A stretch of 64,000 bases of DNA, from positions 1,736,001-1,800,000 of the forward strand of contig NZ_AP025472.1 in NCBI RefSeq assembly GCF_024347395.1. Reading direction: 5' to 3'. This DNA comes from Vibrio cortegadensis. Lineage in GTDB: Bacteria; Pseudomonadota; Gammaproteobacteria; Enterobacterales; Vibrionaceae. This document shows positions 44,287 to 52,749 of the stretch, one piece after another (positions within the stretch are counted from its first letter, which is position 1; every line of letters starts with the position of its first letter). The notes under the pieces were generated by a model. That model saw nothing but the letters and a program-made list of their open reading frames with translations. It was not told where the DNA came from and ran no database searches. The position numbers were made by a program, and so were the translations under genes.

Positions 44287-44829
44287 CTACTCATCAATAC
44301 GTAAGTGAAACCGAACAACGCTTTGCGACGGGTCTAACGGTTCCATTTGGCTGATAATCGTCTCAGAAAAATGAGCAGCACAACCTTCGATTAAACCGAG
44401 GCAGACATGGGACATACAACGAGCGCTGCGGTAATCCATGACCATCTCAGAACTTGTCTCACTGATAAAATTGAATTGAGGGGGTTGAGCATCCGGATAC
44501 AGTTTTTTTACTTCAACGTGTATATAGTCTTCAACATGATGGATGAACTGAAATGTGGTATTGCATTGAAGCAAACTAGCCTCTGGCGGGAGTGTGTTCA
44601 ACAGATCTGTGAATACCGATTGGCCAAAAACGCGTTGTAACTCCTCAGCCGATACGCCTGTAATTTTACTTAGGTTGATAATAAGCGTCACTAAATCTTT
44701 GTGGTTATAGCTCCCAACAGAGGTATACACGCCTTCATCGGCAGAGAGTTGCAGTACTTGATCCAATGTATCAAGACCGAACTTATCCTCTACTAATTCA
44801 AGAAATTCGGTAAATATGATTCCTTTCAT
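44287..44829 (-). CDS. hnoX: heme NO-binding protein (H-NOX/HNOB)
   Basis: 180-residue soluble heme sensor. Key features fit the family: proximal heme ligand His104 in DYIHVEVKKLYPD and the heme-propionate motif YRSAR (133-137, the usual YxSxR). EGVYTSVGSYNHKDL near 32-46 matches the N-terminal half. There is no extra domain, so it signals through the adjacent hybrid kinase. ATG 44829 is preferred over a TTG nine codons upstream. With Cys90 and Cys138 it may also respond to oxidation, as proposed for some H-NOX proteins with a zinc site (inference). Confidence 0.92.
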   Translation of the reverse strand: MKGIIFTEFLELVEDKFGLDTLDQVLQLSADEGVYTSVGSYNHKDLVTLIINLSKITGVSAEELQRVFGQSVFTDLLNTLPPEASLLQCNTTFQFIHHVEDYIHVEVKKLYPDAQPPQFNFISETSSEMVMDYRSARCMSHVCLGLIEGCAAHFSETIISQMEPLDPSQSVVRFHLRIDE

Positions 44830-44925
44830 AATTTGAACTACTCTTGTTAATATCAATTAAAAGCATGATTCATAGAACCATTTTTTTCAATCCAATTCAA
44901 AAACAAATCTTCAAGTGGTGAACCA

Positions 44926-45516
44926 ATGAATAAAAAGACCTTGATTCAGTACTTTCAGTTTCATCAACTGGTCGACTATGATGCTGACTCAACCAAGCGT
45001 GTCGAACACCTTAATACCCGTACACTGAGAAAAGCCGCTGTACTAATAGGCTTTGTTGAACGAGAGAATCAACTGAATATAGTGTTAACGAAGCGCGCTC
45101 AGCATTTAAAACATCACCCCGGACAAATCAGCTTTCCAGGCGGAAAACACGAACAATATGACAACTCCCTCCTCGATACTGCCGTTAGAGAAACCAGTGA
45201 AGAGATTGGTATTCCAGCAGAGCATATTGAGATTTTAGGTCAATTGCCCGAAATTACGACCGTAAGCCAATTTTCTGTGACTCCAGTACTCGCTTTCATT
45301 CACTCAGGTTATACCGCTAACATTGATCCTAACGAAGTCGAGTCACTATTTGAGGTTCCGGCATCTCATTTACTCGATACGTCTAAACTATTTAGCCATT
45401 TATTTACAATTCGAAATGAGCCTCACCGAGTTTTCGCCATTCCATATGAGCAGCATTTTATATGGGGAATGACGGCTCAAATCATCCAATCTTTACAGCA
45501 ACAAATTACACACTAG
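44926..45516 (+). CDS. nudL: NUDIX hydrolase, CoA pyrophosphatase NudL (YeaB)
   Basis: 196-residue NUDIX enzyme of the CoA-diphosphatase type, splitting CoA into 3'-phospho-ADP and phosphopantetheine. The lead LKHHPGQISFPGGKHEQYD resembles NudL's UPF0035 motif, and the NUDIX box ends RETSEEIG; EITTVSQFSVTPVLAF follows as in E. coli NudL. The gene is divergent from the H-NOX gene. No odd residues were seen, though the acidic position after GG is Asp rather than Glu, which is normal in this subfamily. Confidence 0.87.
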   Translation: MNKKTLIQYFQFHQLVDYDADSTKRVEHLNTRTLRKAAVLIGFVERENQLNIVLTKRAQHLKHHPGQISFPGGKHEQYDNSLLDTAVRETSEEIGIPAEHIEILGQLPEITTVSQFSVTPVLAFIHSGYTANIDPNEVESLFEVPASHLLDTSKLFSHLFTIRNEPHRVFAIPYEQHFIWGMTAQIIQSLQQQITH

Positions 45517-45742
45517 TTTATTAATTGTTAATTTAACGTGTTGTTCAAAAGCCATGTCTGATTTGCCTTTAAATATAGCAAACGGTTGCGACAAATACGG
45601 ACGAGCAATTAGCACTCAAGCATTATAAAAACTAATACCAAGCATTACTAAACCTCACCTGTAGCACGGCATTTTCGTGATCCAAAATGCATTTTTGATA
45701 AAACATTCAATAAGCTCATTCAATACATGATTTAGATCTATT

Positions 45743-45767
45743 TTTTGCAGACGAAAATTCTGCAAAA
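45743..45767 (+). repeat. hairpin in the sdaC leader
   Basis: Perfect 8-bp inverted repeat ttttgcag (45743-45750) and ctgcaaaa (45760-45767) with a 9-base loop, ending about 46 bp before the sdaC start. No T-tract follows. It could be a leader-RNA structure or an operator. The rest of the roughly 290 bp between nudL and sdaC shows nothing recognisable. Confidence 0.5.
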
Positions 45768-45813
45768 TACGCCTCGACTTATTTCCTGTTCCCAAAAAAT
45801 GAGCAAATTTAAC

Positions 45814-47067
45814 ATGAATACAACAACTTCTTCGGCTACGGCCGCTAAAACAAGTACTAAGTGGACTTACAAAGATTTCACTTGGGCTCTATCATTATTC
45901 GGTACTGCTGTTGGTGCTGGTGTTCTTTTCCTTCCAATTAAAGCGGGCGCTGGTGGTTTTTGGCCATTAGTTATCCTAGCTCTAATCGCAGCACCAATGA
46001 CTTGGTTTGCACACAAAGGTTTGGCACGTTTTGTTTTATCAGCTAAAAATCCTAACGCTGATATCACAGATACTGTTGAAGAACATTTTGGTAAAACTGG
46101 CGCGAACCTTATTACTTTTGCCTACTTTTTCGCGATTTACCCTATCGTTCTAATTTACGGCGTTGGTATCACTAACACTGTAGATTCTTTCCTAGTTAAC
46201 CAAGTTGGCATGGAATCTATTCCTCGCTGGTTACTTTCTGGTTGCCTTATCGCTGCAATGACTGCTGGTGTAGTATTTGGTAAAGAATTAATGCTTAAAG
46301 CGACTTCTGTTATGGTTTACCCATTAGTAGCGGTTCTATTAGCACTATCTTTCTACCTAATCCCTGATTGGAACACTTCAATGCTGTCTGTTACTCCAGA
46401 ATGGTCAACTATGCCTTCTGTTGTATGGCTTGCAATTCCAATCATTGTTTTCTCTTTCAACCACAGCCCAATTATCAGCCAGTTCGCTAAAGAACAACGC
46501 CAAACTTACGGTGAAGACGCGTCTAAGAAAACAGACATGATCACTGGCGGTGCAGCAATGATGCTTATGGGCTTCGTTATGTTCTTCGTTTTCTCTGTAG
46601 TGCTTTCTCTATCTCCAGAGCAACTAGCAACAGCAAAAGAGCAAAACATCAGTGTTCTTTCTTACCTAGCTAACGTTCACGAATCTCCACTAATCTCGGT
46701 TCTTGGTCCATTCGTTGCTTTCGCTGCTATTACTTCTAGCTACTTCGGTCACTTCCTTGGTGCTCACGAAGGTCTAGTAGGTCTTGGTAAGTCTCGCTCT
46801 AAAGCTCCAGTTAAATCAATCGAGAAAGTATCTCTAATCTTTATCGTTGTTACTACTTGGGCTGTTGCTATCATCAACCCAAGCATTCTAGGTATGATTG
46901 AAACAATGGGTGCACCGATGATCGCTGCAATCCTGTTCCTAATGCCTGTATATGCAATGCGCAAAGTGCCAGCAATGGCTAAGCTTAAAACTTCAGCTCC
47001 TGTACAACTATTTACAGCAGTTTGTGGTATCGCAGCTATTACTTCTGTAATCTACGGCGCTCTATAA
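45814..47067 (+). CDS. sdaC: serine:proton symporter SdaC (HAAAP family)
   Basis: Inner-membrane transporter that imports L-serine with protons; about 417 residues and 11 TM helices. Family pattern: WALSLFGTAVGAGVLFLPIKAG near residue 24, FAYFFAIYPIVLIYGVGITN near 93 and FSFNHSPIISQFAKEQR near 210. The ATG at 45814 gives the usual N-terminus; ATG 45799 and 45745 would add 5 and 23 residues. It precedes the serine dehydratase gene in a two-gene operon, with a weak hairpin between them, so both products handle serine uptake and breakdown. Confidence 0.92.
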   Translation: MNTTTSSATAAKTSTKWTYKDFTWALSLFGTAVGAGVLFLPIKAGAGGFWPLVILALIAAPMTWFAHKGLARFVLSAKNPNADITDTVEEHFGKTGANLITFAYFFAIYPIVLIYGVGITNTVDSFLVNQVGMESIPRWLLSGCLIAAMTAGVVFGKELMLKATSVMVYPLVAVLLALSFYLIPDWNTSMLSVTPEWSTMPSVVWLAIPIIVFSFNHSPIISQFAKEQRQTYGEDASKKTDMITGGAAMMLMGFVMFFVFSVVLSLSPEQLATAKEQNISVLSYLANVHESPLISVLGPFVAFAAITSSYFGHFLGAHEGLVGLGKSRSKAPVKSIEKVSLIFIVVTTWAVAIINPSILGMIETMGAPMIAAILFLMPVYAMRKVPAMAKLKTSAPVQLFTAVCGIAAITSVIYGAL

Positions 47068-47126
47068 TCTGCAACCACTTATTACCATAAGTCGTTTCAG
47101 GTGAATTAAATAATAATGATAATAAA

Positions 47127-47153
47127 AAGCCTCCCTCCCCGGAGGCTTCTTTA
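47127..47153 (+). terminator. weak terminator/attenuator hairpin between sdaC and serine dehydratase
   Basis: 8-bp stem aagcctcc (47127-47134) with ggaggctt (47141-47148), a 6-base loop and then CTTTA. The poor T-tract suggests partial termination, allowing more sdaC than dehydratase transcript. Confidence 0.6.
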
Positions 47154-47165
47154 GAGGTAATCACT

Positions 47166-48527
47166 ATGATTAGTGTTTTTGATATCTATAAAATTGGTGT
47201 TGGTCCTTCGAGCTCACATACTGTTGGACCAATGAAAGCGGGTAAAGAATTTATTGATGACCTACGCTCAATGGGAAAATTGCGCGACATCACTAAAATT
47301 ACCGTGGACGTTTATGGATCATTATCACTGACAGGGAAAGGTCACCACACAGATGTCGCTATCATCATGGGTCTTGCTGGTAATAGCCCAGAAAAAGTAG
47401 ATATCGACTCCATTCCAGGATTTATTGCTCGCGTTGAAGAAACTGAACGTTTACCTGTAGGCATGCACTGCCATACGGTTTCGTTCCCTAAAGATAGTGG
47501 GATGAACTTCCACACTACCAATCTCGATTTACATGAGAACGGCATGCAGATTCACGCATGGATCGACGACGAAAAAGCATACTCTAAAACTTATTACTCT
47601 ATTGGCGGCGGTTTCATCGTTGACGAAGAGAACTTTGGTAAAGATCAAAAGTCTGCTATTAAAGTACCTTACGCATACAACACAGCTGAAGAGTTGGTAA
47701 ACCTATGCCAAGAGCACAGTTTATCTATTAGTACGTTGGTAATGGCTAACGAACATGCCCTTTACGCAGATGAAGAAGTACGTACCTACTTCGCTAACAT
47801 CTGGAAAACCATGCGTGAATGTATGGAGCGTGGTATGAATACTGAAGGTCTACTTCCAGGGCCTCTACGTGTACCTCGTCGTGCAGCGGCATTACGCCAA
47901 CAGCTATTAACTTCAGAAAAAACCAATACCGATCCGATGACAGTTATCGATTGGGTAAACATGTATGCGTTTGCGGTAAATGAAGAAAATGCAGCAGGTG
48001 GTCGTGTTGTTACGGCTCCTACAAATGGTGCTTGTGGCATTATTCCTGCAGTTCTTGCTTACTACGATAAATTTATCCAAACCGTAACTGAAAAAGATTA
48101 CATTCGTTACTTCGCGGCTTCTGGCGCTATCGGCGGTCTTTACAAGCAAAATGCTTCTATCTCTGGCGCTGAAGTGGGTTGTCAGGGTGAAGTTGGCGTT
48201 GCATGTTCAATGGCTGCGGCAGGTCTTGCTGAGCTAATGGGTGGCAGTGCTGAACAAGTTTGTATGGCAGCAGAAATCGGTATGGAACATAACCTTGGTT
48301 TAACCTGTGACCCAGTAGCAGGCCAAGTACAAGTTCCTTGTATCGAACGTAACGGTATTGCAGCAGTAAAAGCGATTAACTCTTCTCGTATGGCTCTACG
48401 TCGTGCTTCTGCACCACGTGTTTCTCTTGATAAAGTTATCGAAACAATGCTGGAAACAGGTAAAGACATGAATGCTAAATACCGTGAGACTTCTCAAGGT
48501 GGCTTGGCAATCAAAGTTATCTGCTAA
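47166..48527 (+). CDS. sdaB: L-serine ammonia-lyase (iron-sulfur, single chain)
   Basis: Deaminates L-serine to pyruvate and ammonia with a [4Fe-4S] cluster; 453 residues, the usual length of the monomeric bacterial type. N-terminal SVFDIYKIGVGPSSSHTVGPM is the conserved first motif; cysteine-bearing segments GACGIIPAV, VGCQGEVGVACSMAAAG and LTCDPVAGQVQVPC provide the cluster ligands. It follows sdaC, as sdaB does in E. coli. The symbol could equally be sdaA. AGAGG precedes ATG 47166. A 16-bp tandem repeat and strong terminator follow. Confidence 0.92.
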   Translation: MISVFDIYKIGVGPSSSHTVGPMKAGKEFIDDLRSMGKLRDITKITVDVYGSLSLTGKGHHTDVAIIMGLAGNSPEKVDIDSIPGFIARVEETERLPVGMHCHTVSFPKDSGMNFHTTNLDLHENGMQIHAWIDDEKAYSKTYYSIGGGFIVDEENFGKDQKSAIKVPYAYNTAEELVNLCQEHSLSISTLVMANEHALYADEEVRTYFANIWKTMRECMERGMNTEGLLPGPLRVPRRAAALRQQLLTSEKTNTDPMTVIDWVNMYAFAVNEENAAGGRVVTAPTNGACGIIPAVLAYYDKFIQTVTEKDYIRYFAASGAIGGLYKQNASISGAEVGCQGEVGVACSMAAAGLAELMGGSAEQVCMAAEIGMEHNLGLTCDPVAGQVQVPCIERNGIAAVKAINSSRMALRRASAPRVSLDKVIETMLETGKDMNAKYRETSQGGLAIKVIC

Positions 48528-48557
48528 TACTCAAATACTAATAGCTAATATTCATTA

Positions 48558-48621
48558 GTTTTTAAAAGTAAAAGTGTTTAAAAACTAAATTATTTAAGAA
48601 CTAAAGTATTTAAAAACAAAA
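48558..48621. repeat. 16-bp AT-rich tandem repeat after serine dehydratase
   Basis: Four 16-bp units start at 48558, 48574, 48590 and 48606, consensus near GTATTTAAAAACTAAA. Just before, ctaata occurs three times between the stop codon and the first unit. The array ends in the A-run of the terminator stem, so it fills the 3' untranslated region. Confidence 0.75.
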
Positions 48622-48644
48622 AAGGCGACTATGTCGCCTTTTTT
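48618..48644. terminator. bidirectional terminator between serine dehydratase and a chemoreceptor
   Basis: Perfect 12-bp stem (48618-48629 with 48633-48644), A-rich upstream and T-rich downstream, between converging genes. It can serve both. Confidence 0.88.
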
Positions 48645-48678
48645 ATTATCTTAAATTTATGAACAACAGCGAGCTAGG

Positions 48679-49977
48679 CTACAAATCGTTATTCAACTGC
48701 CCTACTGTTTGTGTCACATTTTCTGCGCCGTTGTATATTTCATCCATCACCGATGAAACTTCGGTAATCTTCTGTGTTCCTTCATTGGATATTTCAGAAA
48801 CTTCAGACATAGATTGCATCACTCCCGCAGTAAGCGTCTGGTTGTTTGACACCACCGCTTCAATTTCGTTGGTTGACTGTGCGGTTCTCGCCGCAAGTTG
48901 CCTCACTTCATCAGCCACAACAGCAAAACCTCGACCAGTTTCACCAGCACGAGCGGCTTCAATAGCTGCGTTCAATGCTAAAAGATTCGTCTGCTCGGCA
49001 ATCCCTTTAATGGTACTTACAATTTCACCAATATCGCGAGAGCGAGAATTTAACTCTCTCGTTTGTTCTACTGCTTCCTCAACTTTAGAATCAATTGAAA
49101 GTGACACGTTCACACAATCAGCCAATAGTTCAGAACCCTGCTTGGCAATTTGAGCGGTTTCTACTGACGTACTATGCGCCACATCAGAGGCATGAGCCAC
49201 CGCTTCGTTACGTTCAATCTGTGCTGTAATATCTGTTGCAAACTTAATAACTTTCGTCACAACGCCGTTGGAGTCGAAAATTGGGTTGTAGGTTGCTTCT
49301 AACCATATATTTTGACCAGAATAGCCTCTACGTTGGAATTGACCTGCTTTAATTTGCCCTTTTGCTAATTCATCCCAAAAGCTCGGATTTTCAAGGTAAA
49401 ATTTATCGCTGCAAAATATACGGTGGTGTTTACCAACAACGTCATTAAGTCGATAGCCTACAGCATTTAAGAAGTTCTCATTTGCAGTAATAATCTCCCC
49501 ACTAGGAGTAAACTCAATTGTCGCCAAAGAGCGATTCAGTGCCTGTAAAACACTTGAACGAGCAATACTTTCTTGATGCTTCTCAGTCACATCACTGGCA
49601 ATTTTCATCACTTTAACAACTTTATTATCCTGCATAATTGGAAAATATGTCGCTTCAAGCCAAATTTCATGACCAGATTTATGAACTCGTTGGAAACGCC
49701 CTGTTTGCATAACACCATTCGCAAGATCTCTCCAAAACTGAGCATATTCTGGAGTACGGGTATATTCCGGAAAACAGACACTAGAGTGATTCTTACCTCT
49801 AACCTCTTCCATTGAATATCCAACAATATCTAAAAACAGTTCATTAGCCGCCAATATGTCTCCACTCGGCGTAAATTCAATGGTCGGTACGGAATGGTGA
49901 ATAGCATCCAGTTGGCTTTGCATCGCTTTTAATTGCTCAGTTAACTCTAAAACTTTTTTCTTATTTTTATTAAACAT
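48679..49977 (-). CDS. cytosolic methyl-accepting chemotaxis protein with two PAS domains
   Basis: 432 residues and no TM helix, so a soluble chemoreceptor. Two tandem PAS repeats are clear (about 28-135 and 148-255), each beginning with TIEFTPSG and containing NEFL/GY and W-rich strands, both with NP-box-like IEATYFPI or LEATYNPI. They are followed by the MCP signalling hairpin (GIAEQTNLLALNAAIEAARAG). The pattern is like redox- or oxygen-sensing receptors that bind FAD or heme in PAS, but neither cofactor's residues can be confirmed. It converges on the serine dehydratase gene. Confidence 0.9.
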   Translation of the reverse strand: MFNKNKKKVLELTEQLKAMQSQLDAIHHSVPTIEFTPSGDILAANELFLDIVGYSMEEVRGKNHSSVCFPEYTRTPEYAQFWRDLANGVMQTGRFQRVHKSGHEIWLEATYFPIMQDNKVVKVMKIASDVTEKHQESIARSSVLQALNRSLATIEFTPSGEIITANENFLNAVGYRLNDVVGKHHRIFCSDKFYLENPSFWDELAKGQIKAGQFQRRGYSGQNIWLEATYNPIFDSNGVVTKVIKFATDITAQIERNEAVAHASDVAHSTSVETAQIAKQGSELLADCVNVSLSIDSKVEEAVEQTRELNSRSRDIGEIVSTIKGIAEQTNLLALNAAIEAARAGETGRGFAVVADEVRQLAARTAQSTNEIEAVVSNNQTLTAGVMQSMSEVSEISNEGTQKITEVSSVMDEIYNGAENVTQTVGQLNNDL

Positions 49978-50261
49978 ATCTGTAACATTCCATAAAGTTC
50001 ATACTGATAATAATATTAGTATATATCGTCAAGCAGCATAGCACACGATTTCTCAAGCACAATTTTACCCCACATCATGAAAATAAATAATATTAAATAT
50101 GAAAAAATGAACAATGCTCAACAAGAACATTAGTAAATAAATAAAACTGAGAATGGATATAATACGGGGGAATATAAGAGGTTAAAAATAGATTTAAACG
50201 ATGTTAATAACAATAAAGGAAGCTGTAACTTAAAATTACAGCTTATTCTAATTAGCGCAGG

Positions 50262-50621
50262 TTAACCGATATAAGTGCAACCCGCCGTGCAAGTCTCTTT
50301 TATCTCAACCTTGCTTAATAATGGAAGAGATGGTTTTAATTGCTGCCAAATCCACTTAGACAAAACTTCGCTCGTTGGATTCTCTAATCCTTCGATATCA
50401 TTTAAGTAGTAATGGTCTAAGCGATCATAAATCGGTTTGAATGCAGCTTTAATTTCTGAGAAGTCGATGATCCAGCCAGTATGAGGATCGACTTCACCTT
50501 CAACATATAAGCGAACCATGAAAGAGTGTCCATGTAAGCGTCCACATTTATGACCTTCTGGAACATGTGGTAAGTGATGTGCAGCTTCAAACATAAAGTC
50601 TTTGTACAGTTCAGTTTTCAT
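50262..50621 (-). CDS. queD: 6-carboxy-5,6,7,8-tetrahydropterin synthase QueD
   Basis: Second step of queuosine synthesis: 7,8-dihydroneopterin triphosphate to CPH4. At 119 residues it is the usual length. The zinc-binding His residues are His16, His30 and His32 (AAHHLP and RLHGHSF), with the catalytic Cys26 in GHKCGRLHGH; DHYYLND and the Glu in ENPTSE are the T-fold substrate residues. queC and queE are not adjacent. I looked for a preQ1 riboswitch in the upstream 300 bp and saw no convincing one. Confidence 0.92.
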   Translation of the reverse strand: MKTELYKDFMFEAAHHLPHVPEGHKCGRLHGHSFMVRLYVEGEVDPHTGWIIDFSEIKAAFKPIYDRLDHYYLNDIEGLENPTSEVLSKWIWQQLKPSLPLLSKVEIKETCTAGCTYIG

Positions 50622-50944
50622 TTCGATTCTCAGGATTTTAAAAGACGCGCAATGCTACTTAAAACAACGCCTATAGACAAGCTTTTGAATTTCCATCGAA
50701 TGTTGCGAAGCTCTCCATATCGCTATGAACGCAGATCTTAAGGGGCTCTAAATGCGATTCTTTACACAATAATGCGCCAGACAAATGACATCTGCACGTC
50801 AAATTAACATCACAAGTTAGCTACATCACATTTACATTAACCGTAATTTGTGTGTGGTCACATTACTAGCGATACCTCTTTGGTGTTACTTATGTTTAAC
50901 CTTATATTCACATCGTCTATTCATACTAATAATTAAAGAACCTA
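50622..50944. other. intergenic region between queD and the heme-motif chemoreceptor
   Basis: About 320 bp between divergent genes. It is AT-rich near the chemoreceptor side and must hold both promoters. A TGTG...TCACA-like stretch near 50850 was considered as a CRP site but does not match well. I see no small gene or stable RNA. Confidence 0.4.
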
Positions 50945-52585
50945 ATGCTCTCTAATCCAATATTCTCGACCATAACCTCTAAAATACTGGTTACTTTAGT
51001 GACCGTCTTCACTTGTGTCCTTGCGGTTTCAACCTCTTATCAGTATTTCCAACAAAGAGAATTGATCAATTCGGTATTAAGTCAGCAGCTACACGATAAG
51101 GCGAGTAACTATTTCGATAGCCTTAATATGATGATGCTGACAGGAACAATGGCTCAAAAAGAGACATTACGCCAAAAGGCACTCGCTCAAGATGGTATTG
51201 AAGTAGTTCGAGTACTGAGAGCCGAGCATGTCAGCAAGCTTTATGGGCCGGGGCAAAGTAATCAGCAACCTATCGATGATATTGACCGTAGAGCGCTCGA
51301 AGGTGAAATGGTTATTGAACCTTTTAACGCCAGCTGGGGAAAAGGTTTAGTCGTTGCCTTACCAATGAAATCAAGTGAAAACTACAGAGGCACCAATTGT
51401 GTCGCCTGTCATATGGCCCCAGAAGGTGAAGTGTTAGGGGCGATTAGACTTGAGTACAATCTCAGCAGCGTCAATACGTTAATAAGCAAACGAACCATGA
51501 TCGCTATCGCTATTATGGCAGGTATCGCTTTTATCGGATTCATAATCACTATGGGATTAATCCGAAAAATAGTCGTGAGTCCTATCCAGAAAACATCCCG
51601 TTTCATGACAATCGTGAGTCAGAATAAAGATCTATCTCAACGTATTCCTAGCAAACAAACTGATGAGGTTGGTTCTCTGGCTCAGTCTATCAATTCATTC
51701 ATGGATACGGTTTCTGAAAGTTTAATGAAGGTCCAAGATACTTCTCATACCCTTTCCGACTCTGCGACCAAACTGACTGGAGTGGCTCAAGTTACAGATA
51801 GGGCGGCAAATAATCAGCAAGATGAAACCGCAGAAGTTCAAAGTAATATCCACACAATGCAAGATCAACAGGTCAATGTTGAGCAAGCGACGATTGATGC
51901 ATCCACTCTTATTACTCATACCACATCTGTCGCTCAAGCGAGTGCAGATCAAGCTCACTCGGCCAGCGAAGAGATTAAACACCTAGTCGGTGATATTGAA
52001 AATGTGAAGAACAAGATTTCGGAATTAAACCAGCGGACGACTCAAGTATCATCCATTCTCGAAGTGATTAATGGCATTGCCGAGCAGACCAACCTATTGG
52101 CTTTAAATGCTGCCATTGAAGCCGCCCGAGCAGGAGAGCAAGGACGCGGGTTTGCGGTAGTGGCCGATGAAGTAAGACAACTTGCCTCAAGAACCTCTGA
52201 AGCGACGGGGAATATTAAAACGATTATTGCTGAGTTCAAAAAAGGGAGCGAAGAGTCTCTACGATCGGTTGATGATGTGTGTAATCATGCACATAAACGC
52301 TCTTCTGATATTGAAGAACTATCACTTGCGATGACTAACGTGGTCGGTGAAATGCAACAAGTTCTCCAGCATGCGACAAATATTCAGCAACAAACTCAAA
52401 CAACGACTCAACTGAATCATGATGTTCAGTCGAAAGTAGAAATAATTACCAGACACGCTGATGAAACGTCTCAATCAGCAACTCAGACTCGGGATATTAG
52501 CGTTAGTTTGGAGCAACTATCGGATAGACTTGAGCTATTGCTCAACCAATTCACGCTTTCTTCAAATAATTCGTCGCTCAAATAA
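50945..52585 (+). CDS. methyl-accepting chemotaxis protein with c-type heme motif
   Basis: 546-residue membrane chemoreceptor. TM1 (about 12-32) and TM2 (about 185-205) bracket a periplasmic domain of about 150 residues that ends with NCVACHMAPEG: the CxxCH motif (Cys152, Cys155, His156) for covalent heme c attachment. HAMP (about 207-260) and an MCP signalling domain with GIAEQTNLLALNAAIEAARAG follow. Heme-c chemoreceptors are known from Geobacter and Desulfovibrio (DcrA) and sense redox, oxygen or NO. It appears monocistronic; AAAGAAC precedes ATG 50945. Confidence 0.91.
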   Translation: MLSNPIFSTITSKILVTLVTVFTCVLAVSTSYQYFQQRELINSVLSQQLHDKASNYFDSLNMMMLTGTMAQKETLRQKALAQDGIEVVRVLRAEHVSKLYGPGQSNQQPIDDIDRRALEGEMVIEPFNASWGKGLVVALPMKSSENYRGTNCVACHMAPEGEVLGAIRLEYNLSSVNTLISKRTMIAIAIMAGIAFIGFIITMGLIRKIVVSPIQKTSRFMTIVSQNKDLSQRIPSKQTDEVGSLAQSINSFMDTVSESLMKVQDTSHTLSDSATKLTGVAQVTDRAANNQQDETAEVQSNIHTMQDQQVNVEQATIDASTLITHTTSVAQASADQAHSASEEIKHLVGDIENVKNKISELNQRTTQVSSILEVINGIAEQTNLLALNAAIEAARAGEQGRGFAVVADEVRQLASRTSEATGNIKTIIAEFKKGSEESLRSVDDVCNHAHKRSSDIEELSLAMTNVVGEMQQVLQHATNIQQQTQTTTQLNHDVQSKVEIITRHADETSQSATQTRDISVSLEQLSDRLELLLNQFTLSSNNSSLK

Positions 52586-52608
52586 CAATAAAGGTTGAAG
52601 AGACAGAT

Positions 52609-52725
52609 TTGACAGGTAATATGTTCCATTGAATTAAAAAAGTAATCTACAACCTAATGTTTCGTCTGTTTTTTATACAAATCAATGTATTTAAACAGAT
52701 AAGTTTAACATTAGGTTGAGTTTTT
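52609..52725 (+). promoter_or_regulatory. asnS leader: promoter -35 and long terminator-like hairpin
   Basis: A perfect TTGACA lies at 52609-52614, with only a weak AT-rich -10 about 17 bp later. The predicted early transcript then contains a 12-bp perfect stem caacctaatgtt (52650-52661) with aacattaggttg (52707-52718), a nested tctgttt/aaacaga stem inside, and TTTTT at 52721-52725. This is the layout of an intrinsic terminator 25 bp before asnS. It may be the terminator of the preceding chemoreceptor gene, an attenuator of asnS, or both. Confidence 0.6.
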
Positions 52726-52749
52726 ACCTCAATGGAGAATGTAACTAAC

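Noticed and set aside
50622..50760. preQ1 riboswitch upstream of queD
   Set aside because: I could not find the short C-rich hairpin and A-rich tail of a preQ1-I aptamer or another preQ1 class in this region.
50840..50870. TGTG...TCACA-like sequence as a CRP site
   Set aside because: The left half does not match TGTGA at the right spacing, so there is no good reason to call it.
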